Part shown: positions 1 to 8,656 of the stretch, piece by piece | Layout: every line of letters starts with the position of its first letter | Position numbering within the stretch: the stretch's first letter is position 1 | NCBI RefSeq assembly: GCF_022808615.1 | Contig: NZ_JAKZKS010000011.1 | Coordinates: forward strand, 51,726 to 115,725 | Length of the DNA: 64,000 nt | Reading direction: 5' to 3' | DNA from: Bacillus sp. FJAT-47783 | Lineage (GTDB): Bacteria > Bacillota > Bacilli > Bacillales > Aeribacillaceae | Position numbers and translations under genes: made by a program | Notes under the pieces: model-generated | Told to the model about the DNA's origin: nothing | Database searches by the model: none | What the model saw: the letters and a program-made list of their open reading frames with translations, nothing else

Positions 1-52
1 GATTCCCTAATAATGTAACGCCTTGTAATTCTTCATCTTTTCTTCCTGTCAT
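1..52 (-). CDS. queF: QueF, preQ0 reductase (partial, N-terminus only)
   Basis: Only the first 17 codons are in the window; the gene runs off the left edge. The visible N-terminus (MTGRKDEELQGVTLLGNQ) matches the start of Bacillus QueF, the NADPH-dependent reductase that converts preQ0 to preQ1 for queuosine. It is the fourth gene of the queCDEF operon and starts 17 bp after queE, behind an AGGAGA-type ribosome binding site. The identification rests on the short N-terminus plus operon position. Confidence 0.85.
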   Translation of the reverse strand, partial: MTGRKDEELQGVTLLGN

Positions 53-69
53 AACGATTCTCCTTTCTG

Positions 70-804
70 TTATACCCCTCTTTTATTCCCCCAAACGAGC
101 GTATGGAGCTGAGGGAGTACACGTGCATCATTAAATTGTTCATCTTGCATCGTTTGATCAATTAACCACTCGTACCTTTTCAACAGATGTGAAACTAACA
201 CTTCCTCATTTTCTTCAGAAACGGTTGGATTTCCAACTTGTAAATAAAAAGGGATGCTCGAATAGCGTTTTTGCACCATTTTGGCAAATGATAAATCCTC
301 TTCATCAAAAATAACAATTTTCAAGGAAACTGACGAAAGTCGATTTTCATTCTCTAATTCTTTCATAATCGTATCAAGAACGTGAAAGTCATGTTTCATC
401 TTGGAGCTTGGTGGCTTTGGTGAAATCGTTAAATCGTCAACTTTCGTAAGCCACGATTGATAGCGACTTCCTTGTGTTTCAATCGCCACTTTAATCTTTT
501 TATGATGAAGGAAATCAATGAACTCCTCTATTTGTGGATAAAGGGCAGGATTTCCTCCTGAAATGGTCACGTGTGAAAAATTGTTGCCAGCAAGATTTTT
601 GAGATTTTCCCATATTTCATTTGGAGACATAAGCCGAATTTCTTTTTTACCGCTCCCATCCCACGTAAATGAAGAATCACACCACGAACAAGAAAAGTCA
701 CAACCTGCCGTGCGAACAAACATTGTCTTCCTACCGATGACCATTCCTTCCCCTTGAATGGTCGGCCCAAATATTTCAATGACTGGAATGAGTCGATTTC
801 TCAC
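70..804 (-). CDS. queE: QueE, 7-carboxy-7-deazaguanine synthase
   Basis: This radical SAM enzyme converts carboxytetrahydropterin to carboxydeazaguanine in the preQ0 pathway. The 244-residue product has the cluster-binding cysteines C35, C39 and C42 in the motif GCDFSCSWC, preceded by the typical EIFGPTIQGEG stretch. The C-terminus PQLHTLVWGNKRGV is nearly the same as in B. subtilis QueE. I chose the GTG at 804 as the start: it overlaps the queD stop in a GTGA junction and lies about 9 bases after AAGGAG. The open frame extends further upstream inside queD, but homology begins at this GTG. Confidence 0.93.
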   Translation of the reverse strand: MRNRLIPVIEIFGPTIQGEGMVIGRKTMFVRTAGCDFSCSWCDSSFTWDGSGKKEIRLMSPNEIWENLKNLAGNNFSHVTISGGNPALYPQIEEFIDFLHHKKIKVAIETQGSRYQSWLTKVDDLTISPKPPSSKMKHDFHVLDTIMKELENENRLSSVSLKIVIFDEEDLSFAKMVQKRYSSIPFYLQVGNPTVSEENEEVLVSHLLKRYEWLIDQTMQDEQFNDARVLPQLHTLVWGNKRGV

Positions 805-1238
805 GAAGATTTCTCCTTCTTTGGACGATAAACAACATAGCTCGTTGGTGTTTCTCTTACAAATACTTGGACACATTTCGGTTTATTCGGAAGCTCATCT
901 AGTTCATGTTGAATCATTTCAAAAATCGTTCTCGCTACGACTTCTGTCGTTGGAAATTGATTTGAATTTGTGTTACTGAAATAAGGATGTTCATTTAACA
1001 CCGTATGATCAAATTGTCCGTGAATCAGTTTTTTTAATACGCTAAAGTTAACTAAAAATCCCGCGTCATCCAGTTCGTCTCCAGCAATCGTGACATTCAC
1101 AAAGTATGTGTGACCGTGCGTGTTTTGACAATTCCCTGCTGCTTCACTCGGAATAAAATGAGCAGCGGCAAATTGCATATCTTTATTTAATTCGTAGAGA
1201 TAATCATGTTGTACTTGAGGGTAAATTTGTTGTAGCAT
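801..1238 (-). CDS. queD: QueD, 6-carboxytetrahydropterin synthase
   Basis: This enzyme converts dihydroneopterin triphosphate to 6-carboxytetrahydropterin, the second step to preQ0. The 145-residue product has the zinc ligands H27, H41 and H43 (NTHGH) and the catalytic C37, the usual QueD layout. The start at 1238 shares one base with the queC stop (TAATG), which indicates translational coupling. An upstream in-frame extension lies inside queC and is not conserved. Confidence 0.93.
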   Translation of the reverse strand: MLQQIYPQVQHDYLYELNKDMQFAAAHFIPSEAAGNCQNTHGHTYFVNVTIAGDELDDAGFLVNFSVLKKLIHGQFDHTVLNEHPYFSNTNSNQFPTTEVVARTIFEMIQHELDELPNKPKCVQVFVRETPTSYVVYRPKKEKSS

Positions 1239-1897
1239 TATGCTCCCCCATCCTTTTCTTTTACGTATTGGTCCAATCCTCTTTGTCTTAATTGACAAGC
1301 TGGGCATTCTCCACAGCCATCTGACATGACTCCGTTATAGCAAGTTAATGTTTTTTCACGTACAAAATCAAATGCACCTAGTTCATCCGCTAGTTTCCAT
1401 GTTTCCGCTTTATTCAGCCACATAAGTGGTGTATGGATCACGAATTGACTGTCCATTGCTAAATTAACTGTGACATTGCAAGATTTAATAAAAACATCTC
1501 GACAATCTGGATAACCACTGAAATCTGTCTCACAAACTCCTGTCACAATATGCTTCGCCCCTATTTGTCCCGCTAAAATGGAAGCAAAGGTTAAAAATAA
1601 TAAATTCCGTCCCGGAACGAACGTACTCGGCAATTCGCCTTCTTCTTGCGTAATCGCCATATTTTTTCTCGTTAATGCATTAGGTGCTAACTGATTTAAT
1701 AACGACATATCTAAAATATAATGTTCAATGTTCAGTTCTTCCGCAATTTGCTTTGCTACATCTATTTCTAGCTGATGTCGTTGATTATAATCAAATGTCA
1801 CCGCGACGACTTCATCAAACTGTTTCATCGCCCAAAATAAACAGGTCGTACTATCTTGACCACCGCTGAATACAACGACTGCTTTTTCTTTCCCCAT
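1238..1897 (-). CDS. queC: QueC, preQ0 synthase (7-cyano-7-deazaguanine synthase)
   Basis: This ATP-dependent enzyme turns carboxydeazaguanine and ammonia into preQ0. The 219-residue protein has the PP-loop SGGQDSTT near residue 11. Its C-terminal zinc site holds four cysteines within [17 protein letters not shown]. It is the first gene of queCDEF and sits directly behind a preQ1-I riboswitch, so product feedback controls the whole operon. The start has the ribosome binding site GGAAAGGTG upstream. Confidence 0.95.
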   Translation of the reverse strand: MGKEKAVVVFSGGQDSTTCLFWAMKQFDEVVAVTFDYNQRHQLEIDVAKQIAEELNIEHYILDMSLLNQLAPNALTRKNMAITQEEGELPSTFVPGRNLLFLTFASILAGQIGAKHIVTGVCETDFSGYPDCRDVFIKSCNVTVNLAMDSQFVIHTPLMWLNKAETWKLADELGAFDFVREKTLTCYNGVMSDGCGECPACQLRQRGLDQYVKEKDGGA

Positions 1898-1943
1898 TTA
1901 TAAAATCACCTTTCCTAACAGTATAGGAGTCATCATTTCCCCA

Positions 1944-1980
1944 TAAAAAAAGCACCTTCTATATAGAGGATAGAGGCGCT
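1944..1980 (-). terminator. Intrinsic terminator of the preQ1 riboswitch leader
   Basis: On the minus strand the leader forms a stem between AGCGCCTCTAT and ATAGAAGGTGCT (one bulge, short loop) followed by seven T. It lies between the preQ1 aptamer and queC, so it is the likely attenuation point. A second possible helix, CTAAGGA with TCCTTAG, overlaps the aptamer 3' part and could be the alternative fold. Confidence 0.8.
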
Positions 1981-2023
1981 AGCAATAATACAACATAAAA
2001 AAACTATACCCTAAGGATATAGC

Positions 2024-2062
2024 GTTCCTTAGTTTTTTATAGAGGGTTTAGCTAGAACCTCT
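2024..2062 (-). promoter_or_regulatory. preQ1-I riboswitch aptamer
   Basis: The minus strand reads AGAGGTTCTAGCTAAACCC, then TCTATAAAAAACTAAGGA. This matches the class I preQ1 aptamer: a P1 hairpin, an A-rich tail and the AACTAAGGA 3' segment that forms the pseudoknot. It precedes queCDEF. Recognised by its conserved sequence; ligand binding is inferred from the family. Confidence 0.93.
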
Positions 2063-2069
2063 CCCGTTA

Positions 2070-2099
2070 TGAATAACGGAATTGATATGCATTTGTCAA
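2070..2099 (-). promoter_or_regulatory. Sigma-A promoter of queCDEF
   Basis: TTGACA and TATTCA are separated by 18 bp on the minus strand. The expected transcript start is just before the first base of the preQ1 aptamer. Confidence 0.65.
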
Positions 2100-2145
2100 A
2101 ATCCTTAAATACTATACCAATAATGTTTGAAAAATGCAATATATA

Positions 2146-2178
2146 AGCAAAAAATCGCCTCAAGATGGTGCTTGAGGC
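2146..2178 (-). terminator. Intrinsic terminator after a 38-residue gene
   Basis: The inverted repeat GCCTCAAG / CTTGAGGC has a 6-base loop and is followed on the minus strand by GATTTTTTG. It ends the small gene at 2191-2307. Confidence 0.7.
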
Positions 2179-2190
2179 TTTGTTTACATG

Positions 2191-2307
2191 TTAACTCTGT
2201 TTTTCATCATTAGCTAATTGTTTAAACGATTTCACTTTCCCATGCTCATTTTGGGCTTGTTTTCGAACGGTCCATTGTCGTTCTTTTTGACGCTTTGATT
2301 GAGTCAT
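2191..2307 (-). CDS. Small basic hypothetical protein (38 aa)
   Basis: The short reading frame starts with ATG behind a good AAAGGAG site and ends just before a terminator, so it is probably a real monocistronic gene. The product begins MTQSKRQKERQWTVRKQ, is rich in K, R and Q, and has no membrane segment. Very small basic proteins like this are common in Bacillus and often spore-associated, but I do not recognise a named family. Confidence 0.6.
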   Translation of the reverse strand: MTQSKRQKERQWTVRKQAQNEHGKVKSFKQLANDEKQS

Positions 2308-2428
2308 GCTTCTACTCCTTTCAACCTTAATCTATTCATTAGCATTTAATGAATCAAGAAAAGATATGCATGAAGAAACGACTTTTGCGAACATTAACGA
2401 TATACCTTGCAAAGAAAGGTGAGGAAAT

Positions 2429-3553
2429 ATGAAGATTGTCATTATTGGAGCTGGATTTGGTGGATTAGAGACATGCTTTCGACTCAGACGTTTATTAAAA
2501 GATCGACATGATGAAATCATCTTAATATCTGACATCCATTATTTCCTTTTTCGCCCATCTCTTATTTGGATACCGTTTCGTGAAAGAGAAATCTCTGACA
2601 TTTCGCTTCCTTTAAAAGAAATTATAAAGGACACGAACATTACTTTTATGCATAAACGAGTAACGAGAATAGTACCGCAAAAACAAATGGTCGAATTAGA
2701 CGATAATGAAACCGTTCATTACGACTATTTAGTGATCGCATCAGGAGCTGAACTCGATTTTCAACAAATAAATGGTGATACAAAAAAGATCCATTCCATT
2801 TACACAATAGAAGGTGCTTTGAAAGTTAGACAAGAAATTCAAAAAATAGCAGATGGCGATTCCATTGTCATCGGATCATGCGCCGGTAATCCTAATCCTT
2901 CGCCATCGTATGAGTTTACTTTCGAACTGCATGCTTATTTACAAAAGAAAAACATTAACGCTTCCATCACATACTTTACTTCGGAGGATCAGTTATTTCA
3001 TTTTGCTATTTCCGAATCAACAGAACATGTCACGAAATTAATGAACAAAAAAGGGATTACGTATTTTACGGACACTACGGTTACAAAAATGACGGATCAC
3101 CACGTTCAATTATCCAATCATCAAGTAATACCTTACACATTTTTATTAGTCATTCCCCCATATAAGGGAGCAGACTTTATTTTGAATTCAGAGCTTCACC
3201 ACGAGAACGGATTGCTACGAGTCAAAGAAACATTACAATCTGAAGAGTGGGAGAATATTTTTGTTGTAGGAGATGCGTGTATATTGCCGAAACGGGAACG
3301 AGTTAAAAGCGGACGAGCAGCAGAGCTTCAAGGAAGCATCGCTGCAGAAAATATTTTTTCAAAGATGACGAAGCGTACTAAGCAAAAAAACTATGAAGAT
3401 CAAGTAGTCAGCATAGTGGAAACGGGCACAGATGGGGGGATGCTTTCGGTTCTAACAAAACATTTGGAAATTCATACAAATGGATCTACACCACATGTAA
3501 TGAAAATCATGTTGGAAAAATATTATTTACAAAAATTAAAGGGGCAAAAGTAA
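2429..3553 (+). CDS. FAD-dependent pyridine nucleotide-disulfide oxidoreductase, sulfide:quinone reductase-like
   Basis: The 374-residue flavoprotein has an N-terminal FAD-binding Rossmann motif (IIGAGFGGLET) and a C-terminal second FAD motif (IFVVGDACILPK). The central GSCAGNPNPSPSYEF segment corresponds to the cysteine-containing region of sulfide:quinone oxidoreductases, so the likely role is a membrane-peripheral SQR or NDH-2-like quinone reductase. The cysteine in GSCAG is visible, but I cannot find a clear C-terminal partner cysteine. True sulfide oxidation is therefore uncertain and the protein may be an SQR-family relative. It starts behind GAAAGGTGAGG and stands alone. Confidence 0.75.
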   Translation: MKIVIIGAGFGGLETCFRLRRLLKDRHDEIILISDIHYFLFRPSLIWIPFREREISDISLPLKEIIKDTNITFMHKRVTRIVPQKQMVELDDNETVHYDYLVIASGAELDFQQINGDTKKIHSIYTIEGALKVRQEIQKIADGDSIVIGSCAGNPNPSPSYEFTFELHAYLQKKNINASITYFTSEDQLFHFAISESTEHVTKLMNKKGITYFTDTTVTKMTDHHVQLSNHQVIPYTFLLVIPPYKGADFILNSELHHENGLLRVKETLQSEEWENIFVVGDACILPKRERVKSGRAAELQGSIAAENIFSKMTKRTKQKNYEDQVVSIVETGTDGGMLSVLTKHLEIHTNGSTPHVMKIMLEKYYLQKLKGQK

Positions 3554-3597
3554 GACAGCCATATCCCAAATATGTCTAAAGTTCGATGAAAATAGCC

Positions 3598-4332
3598 TTA
3601 CTTTTTGATTCCCCGATAACGTCCAGTTCTTAATTCTTGCTCATACTCTGCAACATCTGGAAGGCGTGCTTCTTTTGCTTGGGCAATGGCTTTTTCAATA
3701 TCGTACGGGATACGAACAAATTGAATAGAAAATGGAGCAGATGTTGTTGAGTTGTATACACCTTCAACAATTACATAGGATGCTTGGGTAACATCAAGCG
3801 GATTTCCAACACTTCCCGTATTAAATAACGTTTTACCGTTAAGGTGTTGGATGAAAGCGTTGTGAACGTCACCATATCCTACGATTTGAGGTGTACCATA
3901 CTTATCGCTTGTATTCGGTGAATTTTCAAACATCGAAAGCCTTTTCTCGATCGTGTCCCATGGTTGAATTCTCGTCCAAACACTAAATGGCGATGCATGG
4001 AAAAATCGCACAAACCGACCACTAATAAAACATTCAATCGCATAAGGAAGTTCATGCAAATACGTTAACTGTTCCCTTGTTAATTGGTTTTGATGCCATT
4101 TGATTTCAAACGGGACATCTTCTTTTTGCATGAGGTCATCCCAATTCCCTTGTACAACTTGTTCACAGCGATTTCGGATAATATCAACAGCTTCCCTCCC
4201 GCTTGGCCCTTTTCCAACGAGGTCTCCAAGGCAAAATATGCGGGTAATTTTTCTCATTTCGATATCTTGTAACACAGCTTCTAACGCTGGTAAATTTCCA
4301 TGAATATCAGATATAATCGCAATCTTTTCCAT
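3598..4332 (-). CDS. Metallophosphoesterase (YfcE/calcineurin-like)
   Basis: The 244-residue protein carries the family's metal-binding series: SDIHGN at the N-terminus, GDLVGKGP, GNWD and, towards the C-terminus, GYGDVH and NTGSVGNP. This identifies a binuclear-metal phosphoesterase acting on small phosphodiesters, phosphomonoesters or nucleotides; the substrate is unknown. It starts with ATG after GGAAGGGGGATATT. It is convergent with the SQR-like gene and has no obvious operon partner. Confidence 0.85.
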   Translation of the reverse strand: MEKIAIISDIHGNLPALEAVLQDIEMRKITRIFCLGDLVGKGPSGREAVDIIRNRCEQVVQGNWDDLMQKEDVPFEIKWHQNQLTREQLTYLHELPYAIECFISGRFVRFFHASPFSVWTRIQPWDTIEKRLSMFENSPNTSDKYGTPQIVGYGDVHNAFIQHLNGKTLFNTGSVGNPLDVTQASYVIVEGVYNSTTSAPFSIQFVRIPYDIEKAIAQAKEARLPDVAEYEQELRTGRYRGIKK

Positions 4333-4388
4333 AATATCCCCCTTCCACCTTCCGTACAGATTATGAACACTATTTTACCATCCATCCA

Positions 4389-5414
4389 TTATTTCGGCAC
4401 CTTTTTTAATGCTAAGAGAAGAAGAAACCCAACACTCATGTACCCAAATAATGGATATAACTTCGTGATAAGATCACTATACCCAACTAAACTAATAAAA
4501 TAGGTAATACATAACAAAACAGTTACAATACTAATGCTAGGGAATTGGAAAGTCGCTTTTATTTGGCGTTCAATCCCGTATACATTTCCGATAACGGATG
4601 TAAAAACTTCTCCATACATGACAAGTAAATATAAATAATAAAAACCTACCATACTCCCTTTAATAAGCTCGGCCATTGGAATATCATACATTTCAACGTT
4701 CGGAAGACTTGATAAAGCGAGGTGGCTTGTACATAAAATGATACCTAGCCCAACCCCCCCAAGCTTTGCTCCAACCTTTATTGCTTCTTCATCTTGAATT
4801 TGCGAGGCTAGCGGAACTAATACAGCTTGCGCTAACGCTAAGTTGAACGATGCATATAAAAAACTTGAAAAGATAGATGATAGAGATGGACGTGCGATAA
4901 ATTCGAGGGAAATCGTTGATACATCCAATGTTTGATATGAAAGAAAAAGTGAAAATAAAATAAAGATCGGTACGACGACGACATTGACAGATGAAATACC
5001 AGTAATCCCAAATAATAGAACAACCATCGTTAATAAAATCGTTAATACGATGCCAAATTGTGCCGACATGTGAAGCTGCTCTTTAAAAATGGCGCCTGCT
5101 CCCGATAACATTACCGAGGTTACCCCGATTAACGTCATAAGCATCAACATATTAAAAACAGGTCCAAAAAATGAACCGAAGAGAAAGTGATTTAATTGTT
5201 GATACGACTTAGCACCAATTCGATGTCCTACTATCATCATCTTCATGCCTAGCCAACTTAATAACCATGTACAAATAATAATGCCTAGTAACCCAGCCTC
5301 TCCATACTTTGTAAAAAATTCGACAATTTCTCTTCCAGTTGCAAACCCTGCGCCAACAACTGTACCAATATAAATCGCTGCTACTTGAAAAGCAACAAAT
5401 AGATTTTTCCTCAA
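4389..5414 (-). CDS. ykvI: YkvI-family membrane transporter
   Basis: This polytopic membrane protein (about 341 residues) has some ten hydrophobic segments. The first contains GTVVGAGFATGREIVEFFTKYG, the signature of the YkvI group within the amino acid-polyamine-organocation-like transporters. The substrate is unknown. A longer open frame reaches 5525, but its N-terminal 37 residues are charged and not transporter-like. The TTG at 5414 follows GAGGTGG at proper spacing and places the start just before the first membrane span, so I prefer it. The family also lies near queC and mot genes in B. subtilis. Confidence 0.8.
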   Translation of the reverse strand: MRKNLFVAFQVAAIYIGTVVGAGFATGREIVEFFTKYGEAGLLGIIICTWLLSWLGMKMMIVGHRIGAKSYQQLNHFLFGSFFGPVFNMLMLMTLIGVTSVMLSGAGAIFKEQLHMSAQFGIVLTILLTMVVLLFGITGISSVNVVVVPIFILFSLFLSYQTLDVSTISLEFIARPSLSSIFSSFLYASFNLALAQAVLVPLASQIQDEEAIKVGAKLGGVGLGIILCTSHLALSSLPNVEMYDIPMAELIKGSMVGFYYLYLLVMYGEVFTSVIGNVYGIERQIKATFQFPSISIVTVLLCITYFISLVGYSDLITKLYPLFGYMSVGFLLLLALKKVPK

Positions 5415-5548
5415 CCTATCCACCTCGTTCAATCCCGTTAAAATATTATATGGACAAGAGCGAAAAAAAAGACGGATGAATCTTCTTAAAAAGAAAAAGT
5501 ATTCATTCTCTCTTTCACTGTTCATACAATGTACGTGAGGTGATTGAA

Positions 5549-5848
5549 GTGGATTATATGGATCGATTTTTTTTATCGGTTGTCATCATTTTAGTGTGTT
5601 TAAATAGTACTTCTATTACGTTTATATTGTCATATGAAACGTTCGATTCTATATTTGGCCTGATAATGTATTATTTCATTTCCCTATTTTGCCTATGCTG
5701 TTATTCCATTCTGGACTTCTCTTCCTTCTCCACCTATTATCGAAACCTTCTTTTCTATTGTTGTATCGGGACATTGTTTTTACCTTTGTATTATGAATGG
5801 ATTGGCAACTCTATATTTCGCCACCTTCTTTTTTCTCTCATCCTTTAG
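5549..5848 (+). CDS. Small hydrophobic membrane protein, unrecognised
   Basis: This frame of about 99 residues has three strongly hydrophobic stretches (from FFLSVVIILVCLN, through FGLIMYYFISLFCLCCYSIL, to the C-terminal part) and many cysteines. A GAGGTGA site precedes the GTG at 5549; an ATG at 5558 is an alternative start. It is divergent from ykvI. Low-complexity hydrophobic frames can arise by chance in AT-rich DNA, so this is a moderate-confidence gene of unknown function. Confidence 0.45.
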   Translation: MDYMDRFFLSVVIILVCLNSTSITFILSYETFDSIFGLIMYYFISLFCLCCYSILDFSSFSTYYRNLLFYCCIGTLFLPLYYEWIGNSIFRHLLFSLIL

Positions 5849-5959
5849 ACTGAAAAAATTCCATCATTTATAACGACATAACATTACACCTTCTATCTGA
5901 TTTTTTCCATCTTAATCCTTTATAAAATATAAATACATACAAAAAAAGGAGATGAAAAC

Positions 5960-6052
5960 ATGTTTGAACATGATTATTTCACTTGGAAACAATATGAATA
6001 CACGTCTTTAAAATTAAGGAAAAAAACATGGTATTGGAGAGGGGCAGCGTAG
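5960..6052 (+). CDS. Very small hypothetical protein (30 aa)
   Basis: The ATG follows AAAAAAAGGAGATGAAAAC, a near-ideal ribosome binding site in an otherwise gene-free stretch. The product, starting MFEHDYFTWKQYEYTSLK, is aromatic and basic with no homologue I recognise. Together with the sigma-D-like promoter further on, it accounts for most of the 358-base gap between the hydrophobic protein and motA. Confidence 0.4.
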   Translation: MFEHDYFTWKQYEYTSLKLRKKTWYWRGAA

Positions 6053-6143
6053 GCTGGCTCTTTTTCTATGAATACTCGTCCTCTTCTTTCAGCATCATTA
6101 TTCAAACTTTGTACATATTTTGTGTCAAAAAAATTGAAGTCGT

Positions 6144-6170
6144 TAAAGTTCTTTTCATTCATGTCGATAT
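6144..6170 (+). promoter_or_regulatory. Sigma-D (flagellar) promoter of motAB
   Basis: TAAA and GTCGATAT are spaced by 15 bp. The sigma-D consensus is TAAA-N15-GCCGATAT, so there is one mismatch. It lies 36 bp before the motA start. Confidence 0.75.
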
Positions 6171-6206
6171 ATGTAATAGGAACATTGAAAAAAGGATTTG
6201 ATACAT

Positions 6207-6998
6207 ATGGACAAAACTTCTCTTATTGGTTTAATACTAGGAATTATTGCATTAAGTGTTGGGATGGTACTAAAAGGTGTTAGTTTTTCTACTTTAGTGA
6301 ACCCAGCAGCGTTTTTAATTATTATTGTTGGAACGATCGCTGCTGTAGTCATCGCATTCCCTAGTAGTGAAATAAAACGAATTCCAAAGTTATTTCGCAT
6401 CTTATTTCGCGAACAAAAAACAACTTCCATTAAAGAGGTCATTCCACTTTTTTCAGAATGGGCACAAATCGCCCGGAAAGAGGGTTTATTAGCTCTTGAA
6501 ACAAAAATTCATGAAGTGAACGATCCGTTTCTTCGAAATGGGTTGATGATGGCTGTTGATGGGCAAAATGCGGAGTTTATTCGGGATGTGATGACAGAAG
6601 AAATTGAAGCGATGGAAGATCGACACGAATCAGGTGCTTCCATTTTTACACAAGCGGGTACTTATGCACCGACACTTGGGGTATTAGGAGCTGTTGTCGG
6701 GTTAATTGCGGCCCTTTCCAACATGGAAGACGTCGAAGCACTAGGAAAATCGATTGCGGCAGCTTTCGTCGCCACTTTATTTGGAATTTTTTCAGGGTAT
6801 GTTTTATGGCATCCATTTGCGAATAAATTAAAACGAAAATCAAGACAAGAAGCGCTCGTTAAACAAGTGATGATTGAAGGAATATTATCCATTTTAGAAG
6901 GACAATCAGCACGTGCTATTGAGCAAAAGCTTGCGATTTACTTACCAGAAAATGAACGTGAACAGCTCTTTCAAGAAAGTGTGAATCAAGATGGCTAA
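6207..6998 (+). CDS. motA: MotA, flagellar stator proton/ion channel subunit
   Basis: The 263-residue membrane protein has four hydrophobic segments and the large cytoplasmic loop that contacts FliG (charged residues in QIARKEGLLALE). The conserved TYAPTLGVLGAVVGLIAALS and AAAFVATLFGIFSGY segments are the MotA pore helices. With MotB it forms the ion-driven torque generator. The ATG at 6207 follows AAAAAGGATTT; an upstream TTG at 6198 is too close to the ribosome binding site. It overlaps motB by 8 bases. Confidence 0.95.
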   Translation: MDKTSLIGLILGIIALSVGMVLKGVSFSTLVNPAAFLIIIVGTIAAVVIAFPSSEIKRIPKLFRILFREQKTTSIKEVIPLFSEWAQIARKEGLLALETKIHEVNDPFLRNGLMMAVDGQNAEFIRDVMTEEIEAMEDRHESGASIFTQAGTYAPTLGVLGAVVGLIAALSNMEDVEALGKSIAAAFVATLFGIFSGYVLWHPFANKLKRKSRQEALVKQVMIEGILSILEGQSARAIEQKLAIYLPENEREQLFQESVNQDG

Positions 6999-7773
6999 AC
7001 GAAGAAGGAAAAAAGAAGAACAACATACTGATGAATCTTGGCTCATCCCGTATGCAGACCTTCTAACGTTATTACTCGCTTTATTCGTCATATTATTTGG
7101 GATGAGCTCCCTTGATGCCCAAAAGTTCCGTCAACTAGCAAGTGCGTTTAATGCTACTTTAACAGGTGGGACAGGTGTTTTAGAATACCCTTATCCACCT
7201 AACGAAATTGAAAAAACAGATGTAGAAAATGCGGATCTTTTGAAAATGAAGGAAGAAGAAAAAGAAGCAGAGCGTAACAAAATCAAGGAAGAAAAAAATC
7301 AGTTAAATGAAGTTGAAGAAAAAATTAACACATACATTGATGAAAAAAATTTAAGTGGGAAGTTGCAAACGACGTTAACGAGTGAAGGACTTTTAATTAC
7401 CATTTTAGACGACATATTGTTTGATTCTGGTAAAGCTGATGTCCGCAATCAAGATATTCAATTAGCAAAGGAAATTTCCGAACTACTTGTCATGAATCCT
7501 CCACATCATGTTGTCATTAGCGGGCATACAGACAATGTACCGATCAAAAATTCACATTTTGATTCAAACTGGCACTTAAGTGTGATGCGTGCTGTAAACG
7601 TCATGAAGATTTTATTAGAAAACGAACAATTAGATCCAAAAATGTTTAGTGCAAAAGGATATGGAGAATTTAAACCAGTTGCTTCCAACGATACGGCTGT
7701 AGGAAGACAAAAAAACCGTCGTGTGGAAATACTAGTGTTACCGTATGGAACAAACGAGAAGAATCGTAATTAA
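6991..7773 (+). CDS. motB: MotB, flagellar stator subunit with OmpA-type peptidoglycan-binding domain
   Basis: The 260-residue protein has one N-terminal membrane span with the essential aspartate D23 in the motif IPYADLLTLLLALFVILFG. A charged linker around residues 70-115 follows, then an OmpA-like domain with SGHTDNVPI and NRRVEILV for wall anchoring. It overlaps the motA end, so the two are co-translated. I cannot decide from sequence alone whether the stator uses H+ or Na+. Confidence 0.95.
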   Translation: MAKRRRKKEEQHTDESWLIPYADLLTLLLALFVILFGMSSLDAQKFRQLASAFNATLTGGTGVLEYPYPPNEIEKTDVENADLLKMKEEEKEAERNKIKEEKNQLNEVEEKINTYIDEKNLSGKLQTTLTSEGLLITILDDILFDSGKADVRNQDIQLAKEISELLVMNPPHHVVISGHTDNVPIKNSHFDSNWHLSVMRAVNVMKILLENEQLDPKMFSAKGYGEFKPVASNDTAVGRQKNRRVEILVLPYGTNEKNRN

Positions 7774-7819
7774 AAAATATCTATCAGAACAGCTAGCCTC
7801 CCTCGTATATGGGCGAGAA

Positions 7820-7857
7820 CGTAAAAACCCAGCTTGCATTTAGCTGGGTTTTTACGT
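7820..7857. terminator. Bidirectional terminator between motB and the MarR gene
   Basis: GTAAAAACCCAGCT and AGCTGGGTTTTTAC form a perfect stem with T-runs on both strands, serving the convergent motB and MarR-family genes. Confidence 0.85.
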
Positions 7858-7866
7858 TGTTCACAC

Positions 7867-8319
7867 TTATGAACGATCCATATTTTTCACATACAAACCA
7901 AGTTTTTTCAACATTTCAATGACAGCTGTTTTTTCTTCATCCGATAAGATGCAAAGCGCATCATCGATATATTGCTTATGTTTAGGAAACATCTCTTCCA
8001 TAAGTTGAATTCCTTTTTCCGTAATGGCCGCATGTGTCACTCGTCGATCGTTAGGGCAAGCCTTTCGTTCAAGCAGTTCTTTTTTCTCTAGCTTGTCAAC
8101 TACATACGTGATACTACCACTAGCTAGAAGAATTTTCCCACCGATTTGCTGTAGCGGCTGATGTCCTTTATGATACAACAATTCTAAAACGGCAAACTCA
8201 GTTGGGTTCAAACCGTATGATTGAATATGTTTACTCACATGATCGTGAATAGCGCGATACGCCTTTGATAAGACGACATATAACTTTAACGATTGATCCA
8301 TATTTTCCGTACAACTCAA
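7867..8319 (-). CDS. mhqR: MarR-family regulator, MhqR-like
   Basis: This winged-helix repressor of about 150 residues closely resembles B. subtilis MhqR (YkvE), which controls detoxification genes for quinones and catechols. The shared core includes FAVLELLYHKG, SGSITYVVDKLEKK and the wing residues NDRRVTHAAITEKG. Cysteines are present (KACPND and others), but MhqR redox chemistry cannot be judged here. The start is the TTG at 8319 or the ATG at 8301; an AAAGGA site lies upstream. A strong promoter with an overlapping palindrome suggests autoregulation. The symbol is assigned by similarity. Confidence 0.75.
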   Translation of the reverse strand: MSCTENMDQSLKLYVVLSKAYRAIHDHVSKHIQSYGLNPTEFAVLELLYHKGHQPLQQIGGKILLASGSITYVVDKLEKKELLERKACPNDRRVTHAAITEKGIQLMEEMFPKHKQYIDDALCILSDEEKTAVIEMLKKLGLYVKNMDRS

Positions 8320-8343
8320 TTTTCATCAATCCTTTTAATATAA

Positions 8344-8391
8344 ATACCTTGAATTCTAAATAATCATAATGAAACTGCAAACAATTGTCAA
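8344..8391 (-). promoter_or_regulatory. Sigma-A promoter and probable operator of the MhqR-like gene
   Basis: TTGACA (8386-8391) and TATGAT (8363-8368) are 17 bp apart on the minus strand. An imperfect palindrome centred on GAATTC (TTAGAATTCAAGG) lies over the expected transcript start, resembling MarR-type operators built around GAATTC. The promoter is strong by sequence; the operator is inferred. Confidence 0.65.
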
Positions 8392-8656
8392 GTATTACTG
8401 AATAATTTTCCAGTTTTCATTTGTCTTTCCTTCTAACATTTTCTATAGTCGATGATCAATGCTTTAACTACACGCTTAAAACTACTCGAGAATGATTCAT
8501 GACAACGTAGTACAAACGATTTTCTCATGCCGTATTCCCATTGTATGTCAGTGAAATGAACCGTCACTTGCTTTGCTCTCTCCTTTTTACTTGCAACTTT
8601 TCTCTTCATACTAAAAAGTCCAACATAGAATATTGACATCCATGTTAGACTCGTTT

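Noticed and set aside
8433..8639. Minus-strand frame of 68 codons between the MhqR-like and aldo/keto reductase genes
   Set aside because: No ribosome binding site before either possible ATG and no family resemblance; it is likely a chance frame, though not excluded.
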